Source of the DNA: Ursus arctos
Taxonomy: Eukaryota > Chordata > Mammalia > Carnivora > Ursidae
DNA: 64,000 nucleotides
Assembly: GCF_023065955.2 (NCBI RefSeq)
Contig: NW_026622930.1
Coordinates: 18,763,449 to 18,827,448, forward strand
Direction of reading: 5' to 3'
Below the pieces are notes generated by a model. The model saw only the letters and a list, made by a program, of their open reading frames with translations. It was not told where the DNA came from and made no database searches. This document shows, piece after piece, positions 11,436 through 21,790 of the stretch (its first letter is position 1; every line of letters begins with the position of its first letter). A program made the translations under genes and the position numbers.

Positions 11436-11489
11436 TGTAACTTAGAGTAATCACTAAGTAAGTGATATTTATCATAAGTAGTGTTATCT

Positions 11490-11640
11490 TTACAGAGTGC
11501 TTAACACAATACAAAATCTTTTTTAAAACTTTAGTGCATTTGGTCTTCAAAATAACTCTGACAAAAGTCAGGGCAGCTGACAATACCCTCATTTTCTCAT
11601 GAACAGAATAAAGCTCAGGAAGCTTATAATGATCTGAGAC
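11490..11640 (-). mobile_element. MIR SINE (antisense)
   Basis: 'tacagagtgcttaacaca' then 'ctcattttctcatgaacagaataaagctcaggaagcttataatgatctgag' is the reverse complement of the MIR 3' half and core. Confidence 0.65.
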
Positions 11641-11659
11641 AATAGCTTATAATAAATCA

Positions 11660-11690
11660 TATATATATATGGAGAGAGAGAGAGAGAGAA
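11660..11690 (+). repeat. (AT)n-(GA)n microsatellite
   Basis: A short (AT)5-6 run joined to a (GA)8-10 run, directly before the LTR that follows. Confidence 0.85.
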
Positions 11691-12188
11691 CCTAATCATA
11701 GTTTACCTTTAGGTGGAAAATCATTCTAGGTGGGCCTGACTTCAAGTGAACCCTTAAAAGAAGAGAGATTTTTCTGGATGATGGCAGAAAATGAAGTTTG
11801 AGAGATGTGCTTTGGCTGGCCTGGAAGAAAGCAAATATTAATGCTGTGAATTGCTTAGGGGGCAGGGGATTACATGGTAAGGAATTGTGGGAGGTCTCTA
11901 GGTAAGAGTGGTTCCCCAGCCAACAGCCTGCATATAAACAAGGACCCTGGTCCTCTCACCTCAAGAAAATAAACTCTACAGACAACCAGCAACCTTGAAG
12001 AAGGGTCCTGATCTTCAGATAAGAATGCAACCAAGCCAATATGTCGATTTCAGCCTTGTGAGACCCTGAGCAGAAAATCCAAAGATGCAGTGTATGCAGA
12101 CCTACAGAACCGTGCACTCATAAATGCATACTCTTCCAAGGAACTACATTTGTGAGAATTTGATAGGCAGCAATAGAAAACTAATACA
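11690..12188 (+). mobile_element. MaLR LTR (MLT1 type)
   Basis: Motifs in order: 'cattctaggtgggcctgac' (LTR 'gggtgggccc' block), 'gatgatggcagaaaatgaag', 'aagaaaataaactctacagac', 'cagccttgtgagaccctgagcagaaaatcc' (LTR 'gagaccctgagccagaa'), and the terminal 'tttgataggcagcaatagaaaactaatac'. The end sequence is diagnostic of MLT1-like LTRs. It is a solo LTR. Confidence 0.85.
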
Positions 12189-12369
12189 ATGCATAAGGAT
12201 GCTCGTTTCTTCACTATTTGGTGAGAGTGAAAATATGGGAAAAAATCCTCACTGACTAATGAATGAAGAAGATTATGGAATAAGAGGGGATTTCCATGTT
12301 TTATCATATAACAATAACAACATGAAACAAGTTAATAAAACAATGACACAAATTATTTTCCTGTTTAGT

Positions 12370-12835
12370 CCGCATCCTTTTCATGCATTGGTGAGGCATT
12401 AAGTCCCACCATAGGGTTCTGGAGATGGCTGAACATAAGACACCAGGCACTGAGCAGAGTCTGACGGCAGTTCATTAGTCACATAAGCTCATACTCTGGG
12501 GGAGAAGAGCACGCCACACCACGCAGGGTCACAAGATGCTGCACTTGGGAACAGAACAAATGTGCAGAGGCTGTGGGAGGCAGGCTCTTGTGCAGTAACA
12601 AGGGGTGGAGTGACTCCGGGTTCCCATTAGAGGATGTGATTGGCCTGTTTGGATAATTCTTCAAAGCTGGAAGGGAAGTTAGGCTCAGTTCCCAACTGAA
12701 GGGAACAAGCAGAGGGGAGTGTTTCCCCCAGAGTGAGGGTCATACCTGGTGAGAGCTGACAATTGTGATTTGGCCTTGGGGCTCAAAGTTGTCAGGAAAG
12801 CACTTAATGTTGCATCTTAATTTCAGACTTTCCAC
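12370..12835. other. GC-richer LTR-like block, family unknown
   Basis: This segment is clearly richer in G and C than its neighbours and includes 'ctctgggggagaagagcacgcc' near 12,494 and 'gtttcccccagagtgagggtc' near 12,721. Its texture resembles an endogenous-retrovirus LTR in either orientation, but I cannot match a family. The 61-codon minus-strand frame inside is not gene-like. Confidence 0.4.
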
Positions 12836-12839
12836 CATA

Positions 12840-13460
12840 CTTCCCAAATTTCTTTCCTGAATGAAGTAACAGTGCTAAAAGTTTTTTGGTTTTTATTTAT
12901 TTTTTTGTGTGTGTGCTTTTGAACTTCACGGACAAGTATAATTTTTCATTTCACTAAAAATCATTGAAAATTTATCGTATGTCAGGGCTTGTTAAGTTTT
13001 AACTTCAACTGTGACTTTAAATAGACAGTTACTTCACAAATTCAAAAATGTAAAATTTTCATGTTTCTTAGAATTAGCATTTGCAGTAATATTTCAAATT
13101 TGCTTCTTCTAAGTCAATTTTCTTAGGGTTGGGAGAGACAACTAATCCCAAGCATGTTCACTATTTTCTCTTTAAGGCAGCTAAAAACATCTTTTGTTTT
13201 TAAATGTGAAATTCACCTTATGATGTGAAATATATTGATTTCTTCTGAGGTAACAGGCTTCTGTTATGCAAGCTCGTTAATTTTGCCATTTTCCATAATA
13301 TCAATGCCTCTAGGATAAAATTTGTATTTTTATTTTTTTGTGAGCCAATCTGGGACTATAGATAACCTGTCTCCTCAGTGAGAGCCTGAAACACACCTAT
13401 AATTAGAAACATTTAGCCATCACATTCTACTTATAAGACACAGTTTTATGCATTGCAGGT
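12840..13460. other. No recognised feature
   Basis: AT-rich, with GT-rich and T-rich stretches near 12,880-12,920. Nothing supportable. Confidence 0.5.
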
Positions 13461-13469
13461 ATTTTTAAC

Positions 13470-13585
13470 TCACTTTTTACTTACAAAACACCTCTTTTAT
13501 AGATGAGAACTAAGGCCATCAGCAAATGACTAAGTTGTCCAAGGTAGAGATGAGATATGAATCCAGGCAATACTACAACATACTG
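13470..13585 (-). mobile_element. MIR SINE (antisense)
   Basis: 'ttttatagatgagaactaaggccatcagcaaatgactaagttgtccaaggtagagatg' is the reverse complement of the MIR core (ttttacagatgaggaaactgagg, then ttgcccaaggtcacac). Confidence 0.75.
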
Positions 13586-14018
13586 CCTTTAGAAATAACC
13601 ACCTCCCGCAAATATTGCCTACTGGGAAGAATAAGATGTCCACATGGATAGAACTAGAAAAAACACTCCATCATCCATTCATCTGTCCATTCATTAAAAC
13701 TTTCTTGCAACATTTTATTTATTTTCTTTCTTTTTAAATATTTTTATTTCAATTTCAGTATACTTAACATAGTGTTATATTAGTTTCAGGTATACAATAT
13801 ACTGACTCAACAATTCTAAACATTACTCAGTGCTCATCGTGCTAAGTGAACTCTTTAATCCCCTATTTCACCCATCTCCCCACCCATCTCCCCTCTCGTA
13901 ACCATCAGTTTGTTCTCTACAGTTAAGAGTCTGTTTCTTGGTTTCTCTTTTTTTTTTTCATTTGTTTTGTTTCTTAAATTCCACATGAGTGAAATCATAT
14001 GGTATTTGTCTTTCTCTA

Positions 14019-14058
14019 ACTGATTTACTTCACTTAGCACTGATTTACTTCACTTAGC
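14019..14058 (-). repeat. 20-bp tandem duplication inside the L1
   Basis: ACTGATTTACTTCACTTAGC occurs twice head to tail (14,019-14,038 and 14,039-14,058). Normal L1 has one copy, so this is a local duplication after or during insertion. Confidence 0.95.
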
Positions 14059-14155
14059 ATTATACCCTCTAAATTCAACCATGTTGTTGCAAATGGCAAG
14101 ATTTCATTCCTTTTATTGGCTGAATATAATATAATATTCCTATTATACATACGTA

Positions 14156-14206
14156 TATACACACACACACACACACACATATACATACATACATACATAC
14201 ATACAT
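14156..14206 (+). repeat. (CA)n-(CATA)n microsatellite
   Basis: A compound array: about ten CA units followed by about six ACAT units, within the L1 where the consensus has a 'tatataccacat' segment. It probably grew from that. Confidence 0.95.
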
Positions 14207-14822
14207 TGATCTTCTTTATCTATTCATCTATGGATGGACACTTGGGCTGCTTCCATATTTGACTATTGTAAATATAGGGTGCATGTATCCCTTTGAATTA
14301 GTGTTTTTGTATTTGAGGGATAAGTAGCCCATGGTGCAATTACTGGATCATAGGGTAGTTCTACTTTTTGAGGAACCTCCATACTATTTTCCAGAGCGAC
14401 TGCACCAGTTCGTATTCCCACCAACAGTGCACAAGGGTTTCTTTTTCTCAGCATACTCGCCAACACTTATTTCTTGTCCTTTGTGTTTTAGCCATTCTGA
14501 CAAGTGTCAGGTGATATTTCATTGTGGTTTTGATTTTCATTTTCCTGATTATGAGTGATGTTGAGCAACCTTTGATGTGTCTGTTGGCCATCTGCATGTC
14601 TTCTTTAGAGAAATGTCTATTCATGCCTTCTGCCCATTCTTAATTGGATTATTTATTTTGGGGGAGTTGAGTTGAATAAGTTCTTTATATATTTTGGATA
14701 CTAACCCTTTATCTGATACATCATTTGCAAATATCTCCTCACATTTAGTAGGTTGCCTTTTAGTTTTTCTGATTGCTTCTTTCACTGTGTAGAAGCCTTT
14801 TATCAACAACATTCTAATCATC

Positions 14823-14945
14823 AAATATTTTCAAGGAGAATGCTTAGTACTGGAAATGTACAAATAAGCTGATTTGAAATGTCCCTCTCCTCATGAATGT
14901 TATAGTCCAGTAAGAAAAACAAAAGTAAAAACACTTTTGAAATTT
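14823..14945 (-). mobile_element. L2 fragment (antisense)
   Basis: 'tcatcaaatattttcaag', 'atgcttagtactggaaatgtacaaataagc' and 'tcctcatgaatgttatagtcc' follow the reverse-complement L2 3' end (ttcaacaaatatt, gctggggata, ctcatggagcttacattct). The upstream remainder may lie left of the L1 at 13,660-13,710. Confidence 0.6.
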
Positions 14946-14949
14946 TTTC

Positions 14950-16080
14950 TTAACATGTAATACACATGATTGTAAGTCAAGAACAGGGTTCTATAGGATC
15001 CTACAGGAAGGTTCTCTGCCCTGATTTTTGATTGGTAAGCAGACTCATGACTGTAGTCAAAAATACAGTTACCCAGGTATAATTTGAATACAGGAACACC
15101 TGGTGCATAAATTCTTTACATCTCAAAGGATGTATGTATTGCCAGCAATAGGAATTGCACTGGAATAAGAGTGTGTGCTGTGGGGGCGGGGTGGGGCATG
15201 AATTTATGCTGGCAGATTCAGCTCTCCTTTCTGCAAGACCTAAAGCTTTGAAATTGTACAAAAGGAAACATTGCAGAAAATGGTTGCTGTGTTCCTTTGT
15301 GTGCAAAATGGGGAAAAAAAAGGCAAAAAGTCTTAAATAATTTAAAATAGAAAAATACTTCTAAAGTTAGTTATTTTGGGGAGCCTAAGGTAGAACAGTA
15401 CTTTTTCCCCCCTTGGTAGTGTGAATGGGAAGAAAAGAATAGTCTCAGAGAAGCTCTCAACATTATCCGAGGATTTTGTAACATAAATCTCTCACATAAG
15501 GATGTCTTGATACCTGCTCCCATCCATCATATGCTGCATGAATACACAATGCCTTCCAACGACCTTGTCCTAAATCTAAAAATCATTTGCCTGCTGACCC
15601 TGAAAATTTCAGTCATTACAGCCACTGAGCTATCTGGCACTCAGAATCTATTGTGAATATTTCTTTTATTTCAGTGATACATATATTTACTCAATGAAAT
15701 TAGACTTTTGTAAAAATACTATACATGACATTCTAACAGCTATTACAAATTTACATATTTATTTATTTCACTGTAGCTCATTAAAATATTTTAATAATCA
15801 GTGCCTGATTAATGAAAGTATTTGGAAAGAAAACCTCCAATACATACTCATAACTTTGAATAAAATATATGCAGATCAAGAAAATATTATTTCTTTTCAC
15901 ATATTTGAAGAAAGCTAAAACTGCTTTAGGGGAAAAAGAGACTCACCTATTTCAACAAACATTTCTGAAAGAAAAAAATCCTGTTTCAGATTCTGAACCA
16001 AAATGTTATATATAGATACTGATATTGAAACAAAAGTAGAAAAATCCCTGTAGGTGGTATAAGACTTATGATTTAATGGA
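14950..16080. other. No recognised feature
   Basis: Single-copy-looking AT-rich sequence. A TGGGGGCGGGGTGGGG stretch at 15,181-15,196 stands out. The overlapping open frames at 15,001-15,340 on both strands are short and not gene-like. Confidence 0.5.
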
Positions 16081-16083
16081 GAC

Positions 16084-16084
16084 C

Positions 16085-16127
<43 letters not shown>

Positions 16128-16178
16128 ATCTATCTATCTATCATCTATCTATCTATCTATTTATCTATCATCTATCTA
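16084..16178 (+). repeat. (TCTA)n microsatellite
   Basis: A near-perfect CTAT/TCTA array for about 45 bp, followed by an interrupted part with CATC variants. It is the reverse-complement motif of the GATA array at 1.2 kb. Confidence 0.97.
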
Positions 16179-16204
16179 CAAAATACAATATGAAAAAGTA
16201 AATA

Positions 16205-16465
16205 AGCATTTATGGAATATCTGTTATATGCCAAGCACTCTGATATACTCTTTCACATAGAATAGCTCATAAACACAAAAATCAAGCAAGTTAGAAAAAC
16301 ATGTTGGAATCATAGCCAATTCCAAGTGATATAGCTTTGTGACTTTGGGCAATTCAACGTCACCCCTCAGTGTTCACACAAGGATAATAATAACTTTTTA
16401 TGTGATAGGGATTAAATAAATATCTTTAATATTTATGAGTGCTAGACATCAAGTAAATTATTAAA
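16205..16465 (+). mobile_element. MIR/L2-class remnants
   Basis: 'ctgttatatgccaagcactctgatatact' (16,221 on) is an antisense-type 'tactatgtgccaggcactgtgcta' motif. 'tgactttgggcaattcaacgtcacccctcagtg' then 'aaggataataataac' and 'gggattaaataaatatc' form a + strand MIR at about 16,330-16,460. Confidence 0.7.
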
Positions 16466-16694
16466 GAATATAACTAATATTAGAAATAATTTTAATAATT
16501 ATATTTTATCTTGGGAAAATAAGATCTATCTATCTAGTTATTAAAAATAACGAGAGTTTTCCATTGAATGCTCCATGTGACATTTGAAAAAGAAACACAA
16601 CATATTGAAAACATGGTTCCTAAGGATATAAAAAGATTTATTGTGGCTTAAATATACAGTTATTTGGTGGGAATGGCAAAATCTGAAATTAGAA

Positions 16695-16870
16695 ATTCAG
16701 ATTTGCTTTGAATCTGGATTACCTTGGGCAAATTGTAATCCTCAATAAATATCAGTTTCTGTAAAACTGGAATAATATTAGCCTAATTTGGAATGAGGAT
16801 TATATGACATGTAGTTCATCCTTTAAATGCTTGGTATAAGACTTATGGTGTTATCATTGTTATGGTGCTG
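16695..16870 (+). mobile_element. MIR SINE
   Basis: 'gaatctggattaccttgggcaaattgtaatcctcaataaatatcagtttctgtaaaactgg' is the MIR core (cttgggcaagtcacttaacctctctgagcctcagtttcctcatctgtaaaatgg), followed by 'aataatattagcctaatttggaatgaggattatatgaca'. Confidence 0.85.
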
Positions 16871-17660
16871 GTGATATGATTATTATTTCTTTACAATTCC
16901 ATGTGTTTAGGCCTTCATCTTCTTTGTGATACTTCTAAAAATAGAAGGGTCATATTTGTGTCTTAAGAAGATCACTGTCACATTAGTGACACATAGTTTG
17001 TGGAATGCAATGAGAAGAAAAAGACTATGACAGGAGACAAGAAGAATGCAGATGAATATCCAGATACACAATGAAGACACACTTATTTTGATAATTGAAG
17101 GAAGAATAAGAAGTGTTGAAAAATTTAAGCAATATTTAGGATGGATATTTAGTCTACCAGATAGATGGTGGACTCCTTCACCTATGAAGAAAATGCTGGA
17201 GAAGTCAAGTCCAGCAATGTTGGGCATCAAGTTATAATTTCTCATTTGGAATATCTTAAATGTGAGTATCCATGCTTCAGTTATTCGAAAAAAAATCAAA
17301 TTTAGAAATCTAGGATTTAAATATTCACAGAAATTGCAATGATAATATATTTTACTCTAACGCAAATTCAGTTGTACAGTTGACTGTACCATATGATTTC
17401 CATAAGATGATGCATAAAATCTGACTGTAAAATAATCATGGATTATTACTGTCTGTAGAATTATTTAATTCCTCACTGAATCTTACTTTACATATTTTTA
17501 TTTAATACCATGTTTTAGCTAATATTTTATACTTCTGATACATCAGGAACATATTTTATTCTAGGTGTTTATATAGATGACATTGCCATTGCAGTGAGCC
17601 ATAACAATGTAAAGAAATAGTTTCCTGAGAGTAAAGAGACTTTATTTAAGCTTCAGTTTT
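16870..17660. other. No gene; 130-codon minus-strand open frame judged chance
   Basis: The minus strand is open over 16,907-17,299 (130 codons, the longest in the window), but the translation is rich in I/F/L/S with no domain or motif I recognise. An opposite-strand frame overlaps it. The composition is that of AT-rich DNA. A conserved coding exon cannot be excluded without comparative data. Confidence 0.5.
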
Positions 17661-17674
17661 TCTATTTCCATGTG

Positions 17675-17769
17675 AACTTCACTTAATCACTTATATAATC
17701 AAAGCTTCACTTTGCTCATTTAAAAATGAGAATGATAATATCTATCTTACTTAGCAGATGATAGTTACC
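17675..17769 (+). mobile_element. MIR SINE, left part
   Basis: 'cttcactttgctcatttaaaaatgagaatgataatatctatcttacttagcag' is a MIR core. It stops where the MLT1 LTR starts and appears to resume at 18,315. Confidence 0.75.
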
Positions 17770-18305
17770 AAAAAATGGCTGTAACGGTTCCCATCCCACA
17801 AATTCTTCCAGAGCCTTGCCATTTTCCCAAGAGGTAGACTTGTTATTCTCTCCTCTTGAGCCAGGGTGGGTTTTTGAGACTATGTGGACAGAATAAAGTG
17901 GAGGAGATGGCGAGTGACTTATGAGGCCAGGACATCAAAAACAATAGAGCTTCCACCTACATGTCTCCATTGGGATCCTTCCTCTTGGATCCTCACCACC
18001 ATTCTGTGAGAAAGCCAAGCATCCACATGGCAGAACTTATGTAGATATTCCAACTGACAGGCCCATTCCGCTAAGGTGTTGGCCATCATCCAGCATCAAC
18101 TGTGATACATTGGAAGAGTAGTTTTTCCCATGATTCCAGCTACTGAACTCTTTACAACTACTCCAGCTGGTGGCTCATGAAGTTGCGTTGACTGTTCCCA
18201 CTGAGCACTCCCTAGGTTCTAGACTTGTGAGCTCAGTAAATGACTGTTTTTGCTTTAAGACACTTAAGTTTTGGCGAGGATAGTTACATAATGGAAAATT
18301 AGAAT
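17770..18305 (+). mobile_element. MaLR LTR (MLT1 type) splitting a MIR
   Basis: Ordered motifs: 'aagaggtagacttgttattctctcctcttgagcc', 'ggcgagtgacttatgaggc', 'gtgagaaagccaagc', and the 3' end 'ctagacttgtgagctcagtaaatgactgtttttgctttaagacacttaagttttgg' ending 'agttacataatgg'. The last block is the MLT1 polyadenylation and terminal region. It interrupts the flanking MIR. Confidence 0.8.
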
Positions 18306-18309
18306 ACTC

Positions 18310-18403
18310 ACTATTTTTAGGAAGGTTTAAATGAAATATATGAAAAGGTTCTTAGAACTCTGAAGTCCTTTACAAATGCAAAGGATGAGTATTCTCATTC
18401 CTG
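18310..18403 (+). mobile_element. MIR SINE, right part
   Basis: 'aggtttaaatgaaatatatgaaaaggttcttagaactctgaagtcctttacaaatg' continues the MIR interrupted at 17,769 (consensus: ggattaaatgagataatgcatgtaaagcgcttagcac). Confidence 0.65.
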
Positions 18404-18465
18404 AAAGCCTTCACTTTATTATTTTTTTCATCATGATAAGTGTACTCCTCAAAGCCTTCACTTTA
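18404..18465 (-). mobile_element. L1-like micro-insertion with target-site duplication
   Basis: A perfect 15-bp direct repeat AAAGCCTTCACTTTA (18,404-18,418 and 18,451-18,465) flanks only 32 bp. The insert is T-rich at its left end and then reads 'catcatgataagtgtactcctc', which matches antisense carnivore L1 3' UTR (compare 'ctcatcgtgctaagtgaactctt' at 13,835). The right copy runs CTTT/AAAC, consistent with the L1 endonuclease TTT/AA preference for an antisense insert. Confidence 0.7.
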
Positions 18466-18469
18466 AACA

Positions 18470-19000
18470 CCTTCCTCAGCCAATGCTTATTGTTGATGGT
18501 ATCTTGTGAGATAATGAAATGCATACCTTATTCCTAAGCTAAATCTGTAACTTAGATAGTTTCCAGCTTGAGAGTAATTGATGGGTAGAATATTTCCAAA
18601 CCCACTCTTGATCACTCTGTAGAAGTCAAATGGCAAATGGCTATTGATTATATATCTGTTTAGTATAAAATCTAGTAAGTTACAGCTAGAAGCCTATATA
18701 TTAGTTGTCCTTCTTGACCCTAAATTTCCTAAGCTTCCAGGAAAATTCATTTGATCAGATTTTTATTTTTCCTCTTTGACTCTTCTTTTGTCCTCTCCAC
18801 CAGTCCTAAATCTAGCATTTGTCTAAGTCTATACTGTATGTTTAAATTCTCACCTTGAATGATTTACATAGTCTTTCAAATGGCAATAAATGACAAAGTG
18901 TGTTGCTGCATTATGTAGTTTAAGGCAATGCTAATTGATGAGCAGAAAAAACACTTAAAATATCAGTGACTTAAAACAAAACCATTTTCTTTCCATTTAT
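18470..19000. other. No recognised feature
   Basis: Single-copy-looking sequence with no gene or repeat that I can name. Confidence 0.5.
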
Positions 19001-19290
19001 AAATCAGATTTATTACAAGAAGTGATCAGGAACCCAAATTATTTTCATTTTTTGGCCTTGCCATCTTCATTCCATGGCCTCCAAGCCACCACAAAAGTGG
19101 AAGATCTTCAAGGATCCTGTGTGGAGTGTTGTGTTATAGATTTATCTTGGTAACACTGAACATCGCTTCTACTTACATACCCTCAATTGAAACCCAGCCA
19201 ATTGCCTTCATTGCATCTAACTAATAAATTCTGTCTCTAAGCTCAAAAAGAAAAGAAAGGAGTTTGATGATTATCCAACAGTTACTACCA
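19000..19290. other. Possible old repeat, family not recognised
   Basis: 'cttgccatcttcattccatggcctcc' and 'cgcttctacttacataccctcaattgaaacccagccaattg' have the texture of an old interspersed repeat (the second resembles 'cttccgcttacatcccattggccagaac'), but I cannot assign it. Confidence 0.35.
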
Positions 19291-19299
19291 TCTTAGAAA

Positions 19300-19685
19300 T
19301 TCTTCCATGAACATTAAAGTTGTTTGTCTTCATCTTTAAATTTCCCAGGGTTTGATAAATGTTAAATTGACATGAGTTCTAGCGTTAGCCATCTGAAAAT
19401 ACTCATCTTCCTCATCATCTAACAGAACTCATCCCAGGTAAACCATGTTCTGCTGGTAATAATTATGTTTCTCTTAGATGTCCTATATTTTCTTGTCCCA
19501 GATTTCCATTTACCATATTTTTTTCTGCCTTCAACGATCTTCCTGTAGGTATTCTATCCATTATTAAAGGTCCAAAGAAAATTTATTCTCCATGAACACT
19601 AAAACCGTGTCTCTTCATCTTTGATTTCCCAAGAGTCCAATAAATATTTGTTTAATTTGTATTAATTCTGCATTATCCATGCCAT
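19300..19685 (+). repeat. Diverged direct repeat, about 95 bp x 2
   Basis: Segments at about 19,300-19,392 and 19,588-19,682 share the order 'tccatgaaca-taaa', 'tcttcatcttt', 'atttccca-gg/ag', 'aataaat-ttt' and a 'ttagcca/ttatcca' end, spaced about 290 bp apart. They are probably two copies of one L2-like 3' end or an old segmental tandem duplication. Confidence 0.55.
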
Positions 19686-19689
19686 GGAA

Positions 19690-21240
19690 GTGTTTGAAAA
19701 GTAACCCTCCATTTAAGAAAGATATTTTGCGCTATTGGACCGATAGTACATTGTTCTTCAAATTCTTATCTGGGGATTATTTCATCTAATTAGCTTAATG
19801 TCATTTAGAGACACAGGATGCTAAAGGTATAATAGATCTAGAGAAGAAATTCAAACACCTCACAGCATTGGACAGCTTGGTGACAACTTAAGAGCACAAG
19901 GATGTGTCAGTAGATGAGCTATCAACGGATTCTCAAAAAGTATTAAGGAGTGTGGGTGAGATGATAAGAAAGAAAGATTTTTACCTACTTTCAGATTTAA
20001 CCTAGTCATTCTCTGTACTGAATAAGATAACACAGACACAATTTCTTAATACTAAGTTTATCTTTAATATATATTAGTAACTTTATATTTCTTCTTTTAG
20101 TTTATCTCTCCTCCCTACACATTTTAACGTCTAGGCACAACATTGGGCTAAATGTAAATTTAGTTCTTCCACATTATGATTTCCTATATACTTACATGCT
20201 ATATTTTCTTATTTTAACTTTAGAAGTCTTGAGATCAGGGTTTTTTTTAATTTAAAAAGAGTATTCATATTACTTAAAAATTACTTGCTCTATAATCATT
20301 TTGAAAAATACCATCTGGCTTCAACATTTTTTCAATGTATAATCACAGGAATAAAAACACCTGCATTTATCATATCCTCACTTTGTTTCTCCTCGATGAT
20401 CAAGACTAGGAGCTGCATTTTTTCTGATTGCCTGTTTTTCTTTTTCTTCTGACTTTGTGATTTCACTCAAACATTTCATGTTGGCATATTAGCATCTGTT
20501 TATTTTAAAGCATATAATTATGACAAATAAATAAAAACAACTTAGACTCTGTATTGAATTCATTCCAAAAAAAAAAAAACTTGAAAAAAAAGAGGCAAAG
20601 TCAATATAGCCAGTGTTCTTTTGGAGGAAAAAAAAGAAATTGAAACCCCCCCCCAAATCAAGAGAAAACTGCTCAATGATTGTGAAATAAACATTTTCTG
20701 ATGTTATACACACAAACAGATAGCCAGAGACCTAAAACTGCTGAGATTATGAGGAGTTTTCTTACTGACTCACCAGGCGTTGGCATGTTTGATGTACATC
20801 GTGTGACCATGGAAGCCACTTGCCAAGGGCTATTAATGGTCTATTCTTTAAACAAAAGATACCAGTTTTATCATTTGGTATATTCTTATCATTTAGCTAT
20901 TCACTAAAGCAGAACATAGCTTAAATCTAGCTTCTTCTGTTCCATCATTTTAAAAAGATATGAAATTTTAGAGGTCCTGGCATGTTTCTAAGTCCTATAT
21001 GTGTGCCAAAATGCAAACTTTTGTGCTGTAGGACCTCTTAAATTTAATGCATTGTGTTTGTGTGTCTGTGTGTGTTTACCACTTTACATTTACTATTACA
21101 CAAGTAAATCCCTTCTCCTAAAATGTCTACATTGTATTCCCATCACCAGTTATAGTCATAGTCTAGTCTTATTCAAAGGAGAAAGATTATACTTAAAAAA
21201 ACTTCCCTCATATTCCAGGTATATTTCAACTCTTCTTTCT
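19690..21240. other. No gene; homopolymer runs
   Basis: AT-rich. A13 at about 20,567-20,579 and a poly-C run at 20,646-20,653 are present. 'tttgtgtgtctgtgtgtgttt' occurs near 21,056. Nothing gene-like. Confidence 0.5.
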
Positions 21241-21245
21241 TGAAC

Positions 21246-21305
21246 ATAACTTTTATCTATATTTTATAACTTTCATCTATATTTTATAACTTTTATCTAT
21301 ATTTT
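21246..21305 (+). repeat. 20-bp minisatellite, exactly three units
   Basis: ATAACTTTTATCTATATTTT repeats at 21,246-21,265, 21,266-21,285 (one T to C change) and 21,286-21,305. The near-identity implies a recent tandem expansion. Confidence 0.97.
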
Positions 21306-21309
21306 CAGT

Positions 21310-21780
21310 TTTATCTTAACAATCTAAAATACTTTATAAGGGTAAATAATTAGTAGAAACTACAAAATATATAAAAAATCTTGACTATTTCCCCTTAACA
21401 TTTTTCTAGTAGTTTTATATTATAAACATTAAAGCTAGTCCTCCTTTCGACTATTTTCAGTTTGATTTCCACTATATACAACAAACCCATGATAGCCTAA
21501 AGGTAGTGCCAGTATGATATAAGCATATTATCATATAATCATATCATGAGAAAAAATTATCATAATTAAAAGAGTAAGAAGAACATTTTGAGTGTCTTTT
21601 CCTCAAAGTTTGGATGTTAAAGTTATTTATGGAATTACATTACTGAGTCTGTGTATAAAACTGAGCTTCGACCAAATTAATCACATCTTAATTGAACCAA
21701 AATACCAAAGAACTTAATCTTAATAATTTAGAAGTAAAAAAATACTTCTTTTATTATCTCACGTATTCATTGAGATTGTC
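21310..21780. other. No recognised feature
   Basis: AT-rich sequence. 21,515-21,550 has a local 'atatcat/atataatcatatcatg' imperfect repeat. Confidence 0.5.
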
Positions 21781-21790
21781 AAGAATTAAT

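Larger units (their letters stand above)
13727..14822 (-). mobile_element. L1 3' end (antisense), ORF2 C-terminus plus 3' UTR
   Basis: On the minus strand, ORF2 C-terminal text runs from about 14,822 down to about 14,200 and is followed by the carnivore L1 3' UTR down to 13,727, ending in an A-rich tail (T-rich on +). Recognisable + strand pieces are 'tggccatctgcatgtcttctttagag' (14,586 region), 'ccaccaacagtgcacaagggt' (14,419 region) and 'gtttcaggtatacaatat' (13,784). The two minus-strand frames at 14,263-14,466 and 14,621-14,824 are ORF2 fragments. Point mutations and frameshifts show it is dead. The flanks look like an L2, with 'tcattaaaactttcttg' before and 'tcatcaaatattttcaag' after as a possible diverged duplication. 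Confidence 0.9.

Noticed and set aside
16907..17299. 130-codon minus-strand open frame
   Set aside because: Composition is typical of AT-rich chance frames (I, F, L, S), no motif is seen, and an opposite-strand frame overlaps it.
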